A DNA stretch of 64,000 nt, from NCBI RefSeq assembly GCF_000195595.1, contig NZ_GL882573.1:166983-230982 (forward strand), given 5' to 3'. The notes under the pieces are model-generated. The model did no database searches. It was not told the DNA's origin and saw only the letters and a list, made by a program, of their open reading frames with translations. The translations under genes were made by a program, and so were the position numbers. Source of the stretch: Actinomyces sp. oral taxon 170 str. F0386. Lineage in GTDB: Bacteria; Actinomycetota; Actinomycetes; Actinomycetales; Actinomycetaceae. Below are positions 52,924 through 64,000 of this stretch, piece after piece (positions within the stretch are counted from its first letter, which is position 1; each line of letters opens with the position of its first letter).

Positions 52924-54029
52924 GGAGCAGCACCGGCGGCGTCGGCGCCTGGATCCGTTACGGCAACCCGCTCGAGCCCGGGGAGCTGGACTTCGCGATA
53001 GCCCACTACCGGGCCGCGATCCTCCAGCCCTGGGAGACCGAGGCCGCTGCCCGCCTCAAGGAGGCGCGCCCGGACATGACGGTCCTGGCCTACCGGTGCC
53101 TGTCCTCCACGCGCGACTTCGAGCCGGACTCCATGCGCGCCTCCGGGCTGTCCTACCGTGAAGCCCGCCGCCGAGGATGGCTCGCCAAGCGCGACAACGG
53201 CGACCTGGTGGAGTGGAGCACCTATCCCGGCCACTTCCAGGCCCGCGTGTGGGACCCCGGCTACCGCCGCCGCTGGGTGGAGGAGGTCTGCCAGGCCACC
53301 GCGGACACCGCCTTCGACGGCATCATGGCGGACAACGACGTCTTCGACGACTACTACGGCCTGAACCTCCCGTTGGAGGACATCGCTGATACCGCCGCCC
53401 TGCGAGCCGAGTTGAACATCTTCGTGGACCAGGTCGGGGCCGGTCTCAACGGCGTCGGCAAGATCCTCATCCCCAACGTGGCCGAGGCCCGCCGGGAACC
53501 TGGCCGCTGGGAGCGCCACTCGGCCTGGGGCGGGGGCTTCGACGAGTGCTGGCTGGGCTGGGGGGACCATCACCTCTTCGATGAGGCCACGGCCCTGGCC
53601 CAGATTCACGAGCTGCGAGGGCCGGGCCTGTCCATCGTGCGCACGCCCGACGGCGGGGGCGGCGGCTCCATGTCCGGTGCCCGCACGTCCCCCGGCCTCT
53701 ACGGGCTGGCGGCCTTCTGGGTCTTCGGGGGAGGGGAGGGCGCCTACACGGCCACCGGTCACGACGACTACTCGCGCACTCCCTGGTTCCCCGCCCTCGA
53801 CGCCGACCTGGGGCGCCCGCTGGGACGGCCCCGGAGGACCTCGGGCGCCTGGGTGCGCGAGTTCGAGGGCGGAGTGGCCGCCGTCGCGCTCGGCGAGGAG
53901 GGAGGCGGCACCGTGCGTCTCCCGGCGGGCCTCAGGTCACCGGGGCCCACCGGGGACCCGGACGGTGAGGCGCTGGCTCTGGAGGTGCACCTCAGCGCGC
54001 ATCGTGGGATGATTGCCCTGCGTGCCTGA
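52920..54029 (+). CDS. Predicted glycoside hydrolase-like TIM-barrel protein of the pel-like operon
   Basis: A 369-residue protein overlapping the PelF stop by ATGA. It has the pattern of spherulin-4/GH114- or GH-type TIM barrels (AAILQPWETEAAARLKEARP; ITASK-like strand ends; FDGIMADNDVFDDYYGLN with candidate Asp acids). In Pel systems a hydrolase (PelA) trims the polymer. This one has no signal peptide, so it may be cytosolic or use another exit. AAGGAGG precedes the ATG. The exact family is uncertain. Confidence 0.65.
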   Translation: MRSSTGGVGAWIRYGNPLEPGELDFAIAHYRAAILQPWETEAAARLKEARPDMTVLAYRCLSSTRDFEPDSMRASGLSYREARRRGWLAKRDNGDLVEWSTYPGHFQARVWDPGYRRRWVEEVCQATADTAFDGIMADNDVFDDYYGLNLPLEDIADTAALRAELNIFVDQVGAGLNGVGKILIPNVAEARREPGRWERHSAWGGGFDECWLGWGDHHLFDEATALAQIHELRGPGLSIVRTPDGGGGGSMSGARTSPGLYGLAAFWVFGGGEGAYTATGHDDYSRTPWFPALDADLGRPLGRPRRTSGAWVREFEGGVAAVALGEEGGGTVRLPAGLRSPGPTGDPDGEALALEVHLSAHRGMIALRA

Positions 54030-54231
54030 GTCATGACCCGGTTCGGCTCGTGCGAGATCCGATAATGGGACTAAAGACCTGTCAAACGTTAGTCATGTTG
54101 GGTGGATCATTGACCTGCTTGACTTCCTGAGATCCCCGCCGTCCCGTACAGCGTTCTCTCGGGCAGGAAGCGCGGCGTCCGTCTCGGGCGGCGTCGACAG
54201 AGTTCCACAGGGCCCAGGACAAGGATGACCT

Positions 54232-55644
54232 ATGGCACAGACTTCCCAGAATAGCGCGGCGGACATCGCGCACAAGCCCATGATGAGCACTGCTCAGATC
54301 CTGCTGATGAACGTCGGATTCTTCGGCATCCAGTACTCCTTCGGCATGCAGCAGAACGCCATGTCGCCCATCTACCAGTTCCTCGGGGCTTCCGCTGACG
54401 AGATCCCCATCCTCAATCTGGCCGGACCCGTCACCGGCCTGCTCATCCAACCGCTCATCGGGGCGCTCTCGGACCGGACCTGGAGCGAGAAGTGGGGACG
54501 CCGTAAGCCCTTCTTCCTGATCGGGGCCGTCGGCTGCTCCGTGTTCCTGTTCCTCATGCCCTTCGTCACCGCCGTGTGGATGGCGGTGCTGTGCCTGTGG
54601 CTGCTGGACGCCTCGAACAACACGGCCATGGAGCCCTACCGGGCCTTCATCGGCGACCGCCTGCCCTCCAAGCAGCTCGCCAAGGGCTTCCTCGCCCAGT
54701 CCCTGTTCATCGGCGCCGGCTCGGCCCTGGCCGCCGGGACCCTCGTCGTTCTGGAGAAGACCCTGGCGGGCGCCACCGCCGCCGGCATCCCCTACTGGGT
54801 CTTCGGCGCCTTCATGGTGGGCTCGGTGTGCTCCATCGGCTCGGTGCTCATCTCGGTGCTCTCCACCAAGGAGCTGCCGCCCACGCCGGAGGGCTTGGTC
54901 GAGCTCGAGCGCAAGAAGCGGGAGGAGGGCCCCTTCGGCTTCGTCAAGGACATCGGCGTCGCCATCGTCGAGATGCCCCGCGGCCTGAAGAAGATGGCCC
55001 TGGTCTACCTCTTCCAGTGGTACGCCATGAACGTCTTCTGGCAGTACCTGGGCCTCATGTGCGCCGTCACCTACTTCGGCGTGAACCTGTCCGACCCGGG
55101 GTACGCCGAGACCGAGGCCTTCAACAACGCCTCCGGCTTCGCCACCGGGCTCATGGTCGTCTACTACGTCTCCTGCACGGTCGTCGCCCTCTTCCTGGCG
55201 CGACTGGCCAACCGCATCGGCCCCAAGCACGTCCACACCGCGGCGCTGTGCCTCGCCGCCGTCTGCCTGGTCCTGCTCACCCGCATCGGCAGCCCCGGCC
55301 ACACCGCGGTCCTCTACCTGCCCATGATCGGCATTGGTGTGGCCTGGGCTTCTATTACGGGCGTACCCTACATCATGGCCATTGAGATGATCCGCAAGGA
55401 GCGCCGAGGCGTCTACATGGGCGTTATCAATATGATGATCGTCATCCCCCAGTTCATCCAGACCCTCACCTTCGGTCCCATTTACAAGCACCTGCTCGGC
55501 GATCACCCGGTCAACGCCCTGCTCTTCGTCGCAGTCTTCCTCATCATCGCCGGTCTGCTCATCGAGTGGATCGACACCGTCAAGGACGCGGACCCGCGGG
55601 TGCGCGCCGCCGCCGTGTCCGCCACTGAGACTGCCGTGGCCTGA
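54232..55644 (+). CDS. MFS transporter, SLC45/sugar:H+ symporter-like
   Basis: A 470-residue twelve-helix permease. The loop between helices 2 and 3 carries GALSDRTWSEKWGRRKPF, which fits SLC45-type sucrose/maltose-H+ symporters (RWGRRRPF motif), as does LVYLFQWYAMNVFWQYLGLM. Substrate is likely a disaccharide. ATG 54232 follows AAGGATG. It is 202 bp after the hydrolase gene and is separately promoted or in the same unit. The next gene is a universal stress protein 28 bp away. Confidence 0.85.
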   Translation: MAQTSQNSAADIAHKPMMSTAQILLMNVGFFGIQYSFGMQQNAMSPIYQFLGASADEIPILNLAGPVTGLLIQPLIGALSDRTWSEKWGRRKPFFLIGAVGCSVFLFLMPFVTAVWMAVLCLWLLDASNNTAMEPYRAFIGDRLPSKQLAKGFLAQSLFIGAGSALAAGTLVVLEKTLAGATAAGIPYWVFGAFMVGSVCSIGSVLISVLSTKELPPTPEGLVELERKKREEGPFGFVKDIGVAIVEMPRGLKKMALVYLFQWYAMNVFWQYLGLMCAVTYFGVNLSDPGYAETEAFNNASGFATGLMVVYYVSCTVVALFLARLANRIGPKHVHTAALCLAAVCLVLLTRIGSPGHTAVLYLPMIGIGVAWASITGVPYIMAIEMIRKERRGVYMGVINMMIVIPQFIQTLTFGPIYKHLLGDHPVNALLFVAVFLIIAGLLIEWIDTVKDADPRVRAAAVSATETAVA

Positions 55645-55672
55645 CCGGGTGCCCCACGAAAGGATGTCATCC

Positions 55673-56128
55673 GTGACCTATACCACCATTGTCGCCGGAG
55701 TCGGCGATGTCGAGGCGAACACCCACGTCATCGATCGCGCCTGCGAGATGGCTCGCCTGTGCGACGCCGCTCTTCTCCTCGTCGCCGGCTTCGACCCCGT
55801 CTCGGCGCGGGACAAGGCTCGCATCAACGAGTCCGCCCCCGTCGCCGATGTGCGGGTCGTCGAGGCTCGGCTCACCGAGGACCAGGCCTACGCCGTCGTC
55901 GAGAAGGCGCGTGATACCGCCGTTGAGCGCGGCGTCGCCCTCGCCCAGGGCGTCGTCGTCGAGGGCACGGCGGTCGATGCCGTCACCCTCGTCACCTTGG
56001 AGACCGAGGCGGACCTCGTCATCGTCGGTTCCAAAGGCGTCGATTCGCTGTTCGGCCGCATCTTCGGAGCCGTCTCCGTCCAGGTGCTCCGCAAGTCGAA
56101 GTGCGACGTCCTCGTCGTCGTTCCCTAG
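55673..56128 (+). CDS. Universal stress protein (UspA family)
   Basis: A 151-residue single-domain USP. It contains the ATP-binding GSKGVDSLFGRIFGAVSVQV loop (G-2x-G-9x-G-S/T type) near the end and VLRKSKCDVLVV as the last strand. I chose GTG 55673, 8 bases from AAAGGA; ATG 55664 lies inside the ribosome site. USPs bind ATP and modulate stress survival. It is followed by a strong terminator. Confidence 0.88.
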   Translation: MTYTTIVAGVGDVEANTHVIDRACEMARLCDAALLLVAGFDPVSARDKARINESAPVADVRVVEARLTEDQAYAVVEKARDTAVERGVALAQGVVVEGTAVDAVTLVTLETEADLVIVGSKGVDSLFGRIFGAVSVQVLRKSKCDVLVVVP

Positions 56129-56180
56129 TCGCCGGATAGACGTCGGACGCACGCGTCGGATCCTGCGCGATCGGACCGGC

Positions 56181-56220
56181 GGCGGATGCCCGCCACGCGG
56201 AAGTGTGGCGGGCATCCGCC
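56181..56220 (+). terminator. Strong intrinsic terminator after the USP gene
   Basis: Sixteen-base perfect arms (GGCGGATGCCCGCCAC and complement) with an eight-base loop, then GCTATGTTTTGAGG. Confidence 0.85.
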
Positions 56221-56302
56221 GCTATGTTTTGAGGTTCTTCGTGTGTGAGGGCGTGGTCGGGGTGAGCGGGTGCCGGTGGTTCGGCGTCTCGGGGTCCTGC
56301 GC

Positions 56303-56456
56303 GGTCGTACTCGGCGTCGCGTGGTCGTACCCGGCGGCGCGCGGTCGTACCTTAGAGGGGCTCTAAGGTACGACCGCGCGGTTTTACGTACGACCGCGTG
56401 CGCTGGGGGTACGACCACGCGGTTTTACGTACGACCGGGTGGGATCGCGTACGACC
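56303..56456. repeat. Array of eight GTACGACC sites on a 20/21-bp period
   Basis: Three copies read GGTCGTAC (starts 56303, 56323, 56343) and five read GTACGACC (56368, 56388, 56409, 56429, 56449). Spacing is 20, 20, then 20, 21, 20 and 20 bp. The two halves meet in a perfect palindrome (GGTCGTACCTTAGAG-GGG-CTCTAAGGTACGACC). A 41-bp higher-order repeat is visible at right (two copies, both with CGCGGTTTTAC). It lies between the USP terminator and ppdK. Confidence 0.9.
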
Positions 56457-56854
56457 ACGTACCCCGAGACCCCGACGAGGAAAGCCCCGCACAACCCCAT
56501 CCCCACGACACGAAGAACCCGTTTTGAGCAGTTGTCGTAACTCCTGTGATACGTGGGGCCGGGCTGGGCGCATGGTGGCGCTGCGTTTGCCCGGGTGGCC
56601 CCGCGCCCCGACCCGCTCCGGGACGCGGCGCTCGGCGTTCCCTGAATCTCCTCCCCTCGACGTCGGCCGCCCATGCCGCCGAGCCCCGCGGCGTCGGCGG
56701 GCGCGCCGGGAGGAGGCGCGCTGGAGTCGGCGTGTTTGGTCTAGGACTGAAGTCACACTAGAGTCATATCGTGAACGACGCGTCGCCGCGTCACGCCTGC
56801 ATCAGGACGATCTGAGGCAGACCCGAGAACGACCCGAATCAGAAAGAGGCAACG
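56457..56854. other. 398-bp ppdK upstream region
   Basis: No intact gene seen. The GC-rich middle part has no clear repeat. The end includes AGAAAGAGG, the ribosome site of ppdK. Confidence 0.45.
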
Positions 56855-59560
<2,706 letters not shown>

Positions 59561-59590
59561 ACGCGAGCCGCTCCTGAGAAGCCGAGCAAC

Positions 59591-59632
59591 GGAGCCGGTC
59601 GGTTCCTCCCGGGGAGTGAGTCGGCCGGCTCC
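59591..59632. terminator. Terminator hairpin between ppdK and the MprF-like gene
   Basis: GGAGCCGG and CCGGCTCC form an 8-bp stem with a 26-base loop between convergent genes. Confidence 0.45.
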
Positions 59633-59663
59633 GCCATGTCTTCCGCCTCGTCCGCGTCCGGTC

Positions 59664-62255
59664 TCAGTCGCGGCTGATGAGCACCTGGGCGAAGCGCGCC
59701 GTCTGGGAGGGCTTGAGGTCGGGCAGGTAGGCCCGGGCGATCGCGATCCCCACCGTGGGCAGGTCCACCAGGTCCGGGACCGCCAGGTACATGGGCACCG
59801 CCCGCGGCTTGAACTTGCGCTTGTAGGCGTGCAGGGACCCGAAGCCGTAGGCGGGCTCCAGCACGGAGGCCAGCAGGTCCAGGAGCGGGTCGAAGCGCGA
59901 GGAGGCGCCGCCGTCGGCCGGGGCGGAGCGGGTCAGCGGCGCCCCGGACAGGGACAGGATCTCCAGGTCCTCGGCCTGGGCGTCCTGGGCGGCGCGTCCG
60001 ATGAGGAACTCCATGACGGGGCGGAAGCCGCCCTCGCGGCGCCGCATGAAGTCCAGGGTCAGGCCGATGATCTCCCCGTCGCGGTAGACCGGCAGCCAGG
60101 AGGTGACGCCCTGGACGGTGCCGTCGGCGTCGACGGCCAGCAGCAGTCGTGTGGCGGAGTCGTCGAGCTCGGCTAGGCCGCCCAGTGTGAATCCCATTTC
60201 CGGCAGCGGTTTGTCACTGGCCCAGGCCTGGGAGATGGCACGGATCTGGTCGCGCTGGCCGGCCGGGCAGTCGCAGAAGGTGGTCCACACGGCCTCGATG
60301 CCCTCCTTGCGGGCGTGGTTGAGGGCGGTGCGTACATCCTGGTAGGCCTTACCGCGGAAGGCCAGGTCCGGCAGGTCCAGGACGGCCTCCTCCGCCACCT
60401 GCAGGATCGTCCAGCCCATGGCGCGGGCCGCCTCCATCGCCGGGGCGTGCACCGAGTAGAGGGCCGGGATGAGACCGGCGTCGGTGGCGAAGCCCGCGAA
60501 CTCGCGCACCGCCTGGGCCACGTCAGCGTCGTCGGCGGCGGGGTCGCCGACCGTCAGTGCGACGTCGCGACTGGGGCGGTAGGAGAAGCCCGCGGTCCCC
60601 GCCTCATTGACCCAGGCCTCGTTGCCCTCCCAGGTGAGCATCCACCCCAGGGTCCCGGCGCCGTGGGTGCGCACCAGGTCGGTGAGCTGCTCGCGGCTGG
60701 AGACCCGGGTGCGGGCGGGGGCCGACTGGGCCAGCCACACCCACAGGATCGTCAGGAGCCACACCAGCACCGGCACCCACGCGGTGACGAGGTGGGCCAT
60801 CGGGGTCAGGGGCTCCGCGACGAGGCCCATGATGCCGCCGGTGCTCACGGGCAGCAGGTAGGACAGGTAGGTCTCCAGCAGGTCGGGCCAGGTCGCGTAG
60901 GGGGAGAAGTCCCGAGAGATGAGCAGGCCTCCGAGGACACTGAGGGCGGCCCCGCCGATGAGGGTGAGGACCCAGGCGATGACGGCGCGACGGATGACGC
61001 CGGGGCGTGAGCCCAGGGTGAAGCAGCTCCGCTTCCACACCACGAGGCTGATGACCACGATGTTGAGCAGCAGCGGCACCAGCAGGTGGCCCGACCCCAG
61101 CCAGCTGTGCAGGATCCTGGCCGTGGTGGGGACGGACTTGGGCAGCTGCTCGTCGATCTTCTCCACCAGGGCGAACACGGCCGCGCAGGCCCCCAGGAAC
61201 ATCTGGAGGGCGATGGTGCCCAGGGCTGCCGAGCGGCGCCCGCGGCGCAGGCCGTCGGCCAGGACCAGCTGAAGGAGCGCCGGCATGCACAGCAGGAGCA
61301 GCTCGACCGGGTGGATGACGGCGTCCTTGGGCAGGATGGCGGGGGTGAGGCCGTAGCGGGCGTCGGCCAGGGGACCGGCGGCGTTGCTCAGGACCGCCAG
61401 CGCGCAGCTCACCGACCAACAGGCCACCAGGAAGGCCACGAGCTCGCGCTCCACGCGCCGGGGCAGCTCCTGGGAGGGGGCGGTCTGCTGCCCGCGTTCC
61501 AGAACGATGCCCACGATGAGGCCGACGACTCCCGCTCCCAGGCGGGCCAGGGCGCCCACGGTGCCGGTCACGGCGGCCGAGACGATGAGAACGGCGAACA
61601 TGACCAGACGCACGCGTCGCCGCCAGGACGGGCGCATGACGCTGGTGGAGGCCGCCACGAGGCCGGCGATGGGCAGGCTGACGCCCTGGATCGGGGCGTG
61701 GACGAGGTAGGGGGACCAGGCCTCCCACACCCGTCCAATGAGCGGGTAGAGCGCCTGCACCAGGGCGATGCCCCCGGCGGCGGACACAAGCCCCGTGACC
61801 AGCCACCGCCGCGTCCCCAGGAGCCGTTCCAGCAGGACGCCGATGGACAGCAGCATGATGACGCTCGCCACCGGAACCAGGTGGCCGGGGGCCGCCCAGG
61901 CGGTCAGCAGGGTCCAGACCCGCTCGGGCCGGTTGATGAGGGCGGCCAGGGCCATCTGGCTGCGGTGGCCCCAGGGCATGAGGACGAGTCCGACGAGAAC
62001 GATGAGCGCGGCGGAGGTCGTTGCCGCAGGCGCGGGAGTCAGCCAGGCCCGCGTGGCCCGCCAGGCCCGGCGCGCGTGAGCGCTGAGGCGCGAGGGCCGC
62101 ACAGCAGGTTGAGCGGCGGGCTGTGTGGTGGACGCTGCGGAGGACTGCGGGACGGTCCGTGCAGCCGAGGACGCCGAGGGAGTGGAGGAGGATGTTGGGG
62201 AGGGTGCGCTCTGGGGTACGTCCGGGGGAGTCGTGGTGGACGAGACCGACGGCAT
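59664..62255 (-). CDS. MprF-like phosphatidylglycerol lysyltransferase
   Basis: An 863-residue membrane protein. A Ser/Thr/Pro-rich 55-residue cytosolic tail is followed by about 12-14 helices (rhomboid-like N-part, residues about 80-500). A C-terminal DUF2156/GNAT-type domain (about 530-860) carries GWMLTWEGNEAWVNEAGTAG. The domain order resembles MprF (flippase plus lysyl-PG synthase), which adds lysine to phosphatidylglycerol and protects from cationic peptides. Whether lysine or another residue is used is not readable. ATG 62255 has TGAGGAG upstream; a GTG two codons earlier is less well placed. Confidence 0.8.
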   Translation of the reverse strand: MPSVSSTTTPPDVPQSAPSPTSSSTPSASSAARTVPQSSAASTTQPAAQPAVRPSRLSAHARRAWRATRAWLTPAPAATTSAALIVLVGLVLMPWGHRSQMALAALINRPERVWTLLTAWAAPGHLVPVASVIMLLSIGVLLERLLGTRRWLVTGLVSAAGGIALVQALYPLIGRVWEAWSPYLVHAPIQGVSLPIAGLVAASTSVMRPSWRRRVRLVMFAVLIVSAAVTGTVGALARLGAGVVGLIVGIVLERGQQTAPSQELPRRVERELVAFLVACWSVSCALAVLSNAAGPLADARYGLTPAILPKDAVIHPVELLLLCMPALLQLVLADGLRRGRRSAALGTIALQMFLGACAAVFALVEKIDEQLPKSVPTTARILHSWLGSGHLLVPLLLNIVVISLVVWKRSCFTLGSRPGVIRRAVIAWVLTLIGGAALSVLGGLLISRDFSPYATWPDLLETYLSYLLPVSTGGIMGLVAEPLTPMAHLVTAWVPVLVWLLTILWVWLAQSAPARTRVSSREQLTDLVRTHGAGTLGWMLTWEGNEAWVNEAGTAGFSYRPSRDVALTVGDPAADDADVAQAVREFAGFATDAGLIPALYSVHAPAMEAARAMGWTILQVAEEAVLDLPDLAFRGKAYQDVRTALNHARKEGIEAVWTTFCDCPAGQRDQIRAISQAWASDKPLPEMGFTLGGLAELDDSATRLLLAVDADGTVQGVTSWLPVYRDGEIIGLTLDFMRRREGGFRPVMEFLIGRAAQDAQAEDLEILSLSGAPLTRSAPADGGASSRFDPLLDLLASVLEPAYGFGSLHAYKRKFKPRAVPMYLAVPDLVDLPTVGIAIARAYLPDLKPSQTARFAQVLISRD

Positions 62256-62665
62256 GATCACTCCTCAGACGGTAGATGATGGACTGTTGGCGGTGCGTAA
62301 AAGGCCTGGGGGCTGCCCGGAGGAGCCGACCAGCCGACATTCTTATCTACTTCGTAGGCATCATCATCCCCCTCGAGGGGGATGATGCCATGAGACCGGT
62401 CTCTCCAAGAATCAGGGACAACCCTGAGAGAAATCGTCGATAGACGCCTGTGACAGGGTTTTTCTCACTGTATGGGGGCTGAGGATCTGGGCCTGCGGCC
62501 CGACCTCCGTTGCCGCGATGAGATACTCTGCCGTGTGCTGGCGGTCGTGACAGGACGGCTGGGCACTGCGTTCATGGGCGACTCGACTGCGAGTTGCCCA
62601 TGCGTGCGCCCGACCGTGCTGGAGGCCATCGCGGAGCAGGACGACGAGGAAAGGCGGCCCCATCC
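62256..62665. other. 410-bp divergent intergenic region with palindromes
   Basis: It holds a perfect 26-bp palindrome at 62362-62387 (CATCATCCCCCTC and complement) followed by GAGACCGGTCTC (62392-62403). These could be operators or a terminator for either divergent gene. No other gene is seen. Confidence 0.5.
62362..62387. promoter_or_regulatory. Perfect 26-bp palindrome
   Basis: CATCATCCCCCTCGAGGGGG then ATGATG is an uninterrupted dyad centred on CTCGAG, in the divergent region of the MprF-like gene and the last gene. It may be an operator or stem-loop. Confidence 0.5.
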
Positions 62666-64000
62666 ATGGCCATGTACGAGCTCGACGGCAACCACCTCCT
62701 GCCCGTGCGCCTGGGACGCTCCGCTGACGCCATCACCCTGTCCCACAGCCTGACCGCCATCCAGCGCCAGATCGTCGACGTCCTGCGCCGACCGCTCTTC
62801 CCCCTGGCCTGGGACGAGATAGACGGCGGAGCCAGTCTGACCGCCCTGGACGCCACCGGGCAGGTCGTCGTCGTCGAGGTCCTGGAGACTGTGGACTCCG
62901 CGGGGCTGCTGGCCGCCATGTCGCGCCTGACCCAGGCCGCCGCCGCGGGCCGCCGCGAGATCGCCAGCCGGTACGCGGGCGGGCTGGGGGCCTTCAGTGA
63001 GGACTGGAACGAGTTCCGCGAGGCCATGCCCGCCCAGGTCGAGGCCGGACCGCGACTGACGATCCTGAGCGCCTCCCTGGAGCCCGACGTCGTCGGAGGA
63101 CTGGGCGTCCTGGCCTCCTCCGGGCTGGAGATCCACGAGGTGGACGTGCGGATCGTGGATGAGTCCCGCATCGTCGTCGTTGTGGAGAAGATCTCCGGGA
63201 CGGACATGGCCGCCGGCGGGCCGCTGCTCGTGGCCCGAGCGCCCCGTCTGGCCCTGGCCGGTTCCACCGGCGCGGCGTCCGTCGGCGCGACCGGTTCACG
63301 CGCTGTCGATGCCTCCGAGCACGCCGAGCAAATGAGCCCGGTGACCGGCCCCATCGAGATCGTCCTGCCCTCCGAGCCGGCGGATGTGACCGGCCCGGAC
63401 AGTGACGCGGATGGCGGTGGAGACAGCGGGGCAGCCATTCCTGCGGGCGCCTTCGCCGCAACGGGCGCCGCCGACGCGCTCTCCGAGCTGTTCGAGCCGG
63501 TGGCTGTCACCGCCGAGCAGCCTCTGGTGCATGCGCTCGCATCCGAGGACGGGGCTGAGAACCAGCCCGAGCGCACGAGGGAGTTGTCCGAGAGCGCTGG
63601 GAACGCAGGTGCAGCTGAACTGGGGGCCTCCGGCGCCGTCGACGCTGTTGCCCCTCCCGGATCCGGTAAAGCTCATCACAGCGCAGACCTCGGCAGCAGC
63701 ACTCAAGACAGCGGTGATGACAGGACCGGCAGCGGTGCCGATATCGATCGAGGTGCCGACGACGACTCGGACCGTTCTGGTACCAGCCGTGGCGCCGACC
63801 ATGCCGCCCCTGGCGGCGCGGATCCGGTGGCCGGGGGCGGTGTCGGACGGGACCTGGCCGATATCCTCAGCGGGGACGCCCTGGCCGGCCCTGTCACCGT
63901 CGGCCTGGGGGAGGAGCCTGACGCGGACGGTGCCGGCAACAACGCCGAGCGGAGCACCGACGACACTGACCGCGTTGGCAGTACTGGCCGCAGCGACCAT
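62666..64000 (+). CDS. Acidic low-complexity protein with N-terminal folded domain (partial)
   Basis: It runs off the window; 445 codons are visible. Residues 1-185 form a folded alpha/beta domain (MAMYELDGNHLLPVRLGRSA ... GQVVVVEVLETVDSAGLLAA), with a strand-turn-strand like nuclease-type or NucS-related cores, but no full catalytic set is clear. The rest is Ala/Gly/Asp/Ser-rich, acidic and repetitive, probably disordered. ATG 62666 follows GAGGAAAGG. The frame stays open and GC-rich to the last base. Family not recognised. A function in DNA transactions is only a guess. Confidence 0.7.
   Translation, partial: MAMYELDGNHLLPVRLGRSADAITLSHSLTAIQRQIVDVLRRPLFPLAWDEIDGGASLTALDATGQVVVVEVLETVDSAGLLAAMSRLTQAAAAGRREIASRYAGGLGAFSEDWNEFREAMPAQVEAGPRLTILSASLEPDVVGGLGVLASSGLEIHEVDVRIVDESRIVVVVEKISGTDMAAGGPLLVARAPRLALAGSTGAASVGATGSRAVDASEHAEQMSPVTGPIEIVLPSEPADVTGPDSDADGGGDSGAAIPAGAFAATGAADALSELFEPVAVTAEQPLVHALASEDGAENQPERTRELSESAGNAGAAELGASGAVDAVAPPGSGKAHHSADLGSSTQDSGDDRTGSGADIDRGADDDSDRSGTSRGADHAAPGGADPVAGGGVGRDLADILSGDALAGPVTVGLGEEPDADGAGNNAERSTDDTDRVGSTGRSDH

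Noticed and set aside
56303-56456. CRISPR-like array
   Set aside because: The repeats are only 8 bp, orientation flips half way, spacers are 12-13 bp and not unique, and no cas gene is near.
56125-56756. Minus-strand short frames through the GTACGACC array (for example 56352-56756)
   Set aside because: The repeated Arg/Thr/Tyr/Ser words simply reflect the DNA repeats; there is no ribosome site and no family.

Overview
The window is high-GC, gene-dense DNA from an actinobacterium. The gene complement points to Actinomyces or a close relative, probably an oral species. The evidence is a glnR-like orphan regulator beside pst, ppk1 followed directly by mutT1, clpC with a ClgR-type box, DUF2516, and gluconate genes. 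This genus call is inferred from gene content and codon style; no rRNA gene is present.

Layout. 1-10.5 kb is mostly housekeeping and stress genes: a DUF4242 protein, an aldo/keto reductase divergent from a LysR regulator, ilvA, an FMN reductase, an RGG-tailed ABC-class ATPase, msrA, a small tandem paralog pair (one frameshifted) and greA. 10.8-16.7 kb carries hemolysin III, a short-chain isoprenyl transferase, a DMT exporter and a gluconate cluster (gntR-like regulator divergent from gntK-gntP). 16.9-19.6 kb has a DEAD-box helicase and a Tat-type lipoprotein esterase. 19.6-25.4 kb is an accessory region of lower GC ending at tRNA-Lys(UUU). It holds a DUF4041/GIY-YIG protein, a nonsense-interrupted HTH gene, an unknown zinc-finger-like protein, an excisionase-like HTH protein, a membrane protein with 20-residue repeats, and a degenerate direct repeat of the tRNA-Lys 3' part and flank. 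This looks like a decayed integrative element with no visible integrase.

25.7-41.2 kb is phosphate and nitrogen related: ppk1-mutT1, then pstSCAB behind an 11-bp-period Pho-type box, then a convergent GlnR-like regulator. A conserved actinobacterial run follows (nitrobindin-like, YgfZ-like, DUF2516, dtd). 41.2-48.4 kb has a DUF559-type nuclease cassette, a second threonine-dehydratase-like enzyme divergent from LysR, an ABC-transporter pseudogene and clpC. 48.9-56.1 kb contains a minimal Pel-like exopolysaccharide operon (pelG-pelF-glycoside hydrolase, translationally coupled), an MFS sugar transporter and a universal stress protein. 56.8-64 kb has ppdK, an MprF-like phosphatidylglycerol lysyltransferase and a partial, acidic, low-complexity protein cut by the window end.

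Two repeat systems are the most unusual content. (1) Four copies of an exactly 120-bp palindromic element (26398, 37288, 41163, 42258) align without gaps. They share terminal TGTCC...GGACA, covarying arms and a conserved central core; two copies lie in inverted orientation on either side of the DUF559-family nuclease gene. (2) At 56303-56456 there is an array of eight GTACGACC sites with 20/21-bp (two helical turn) spacing, three in one orientation and five in the other, around a perfect central palindrome.
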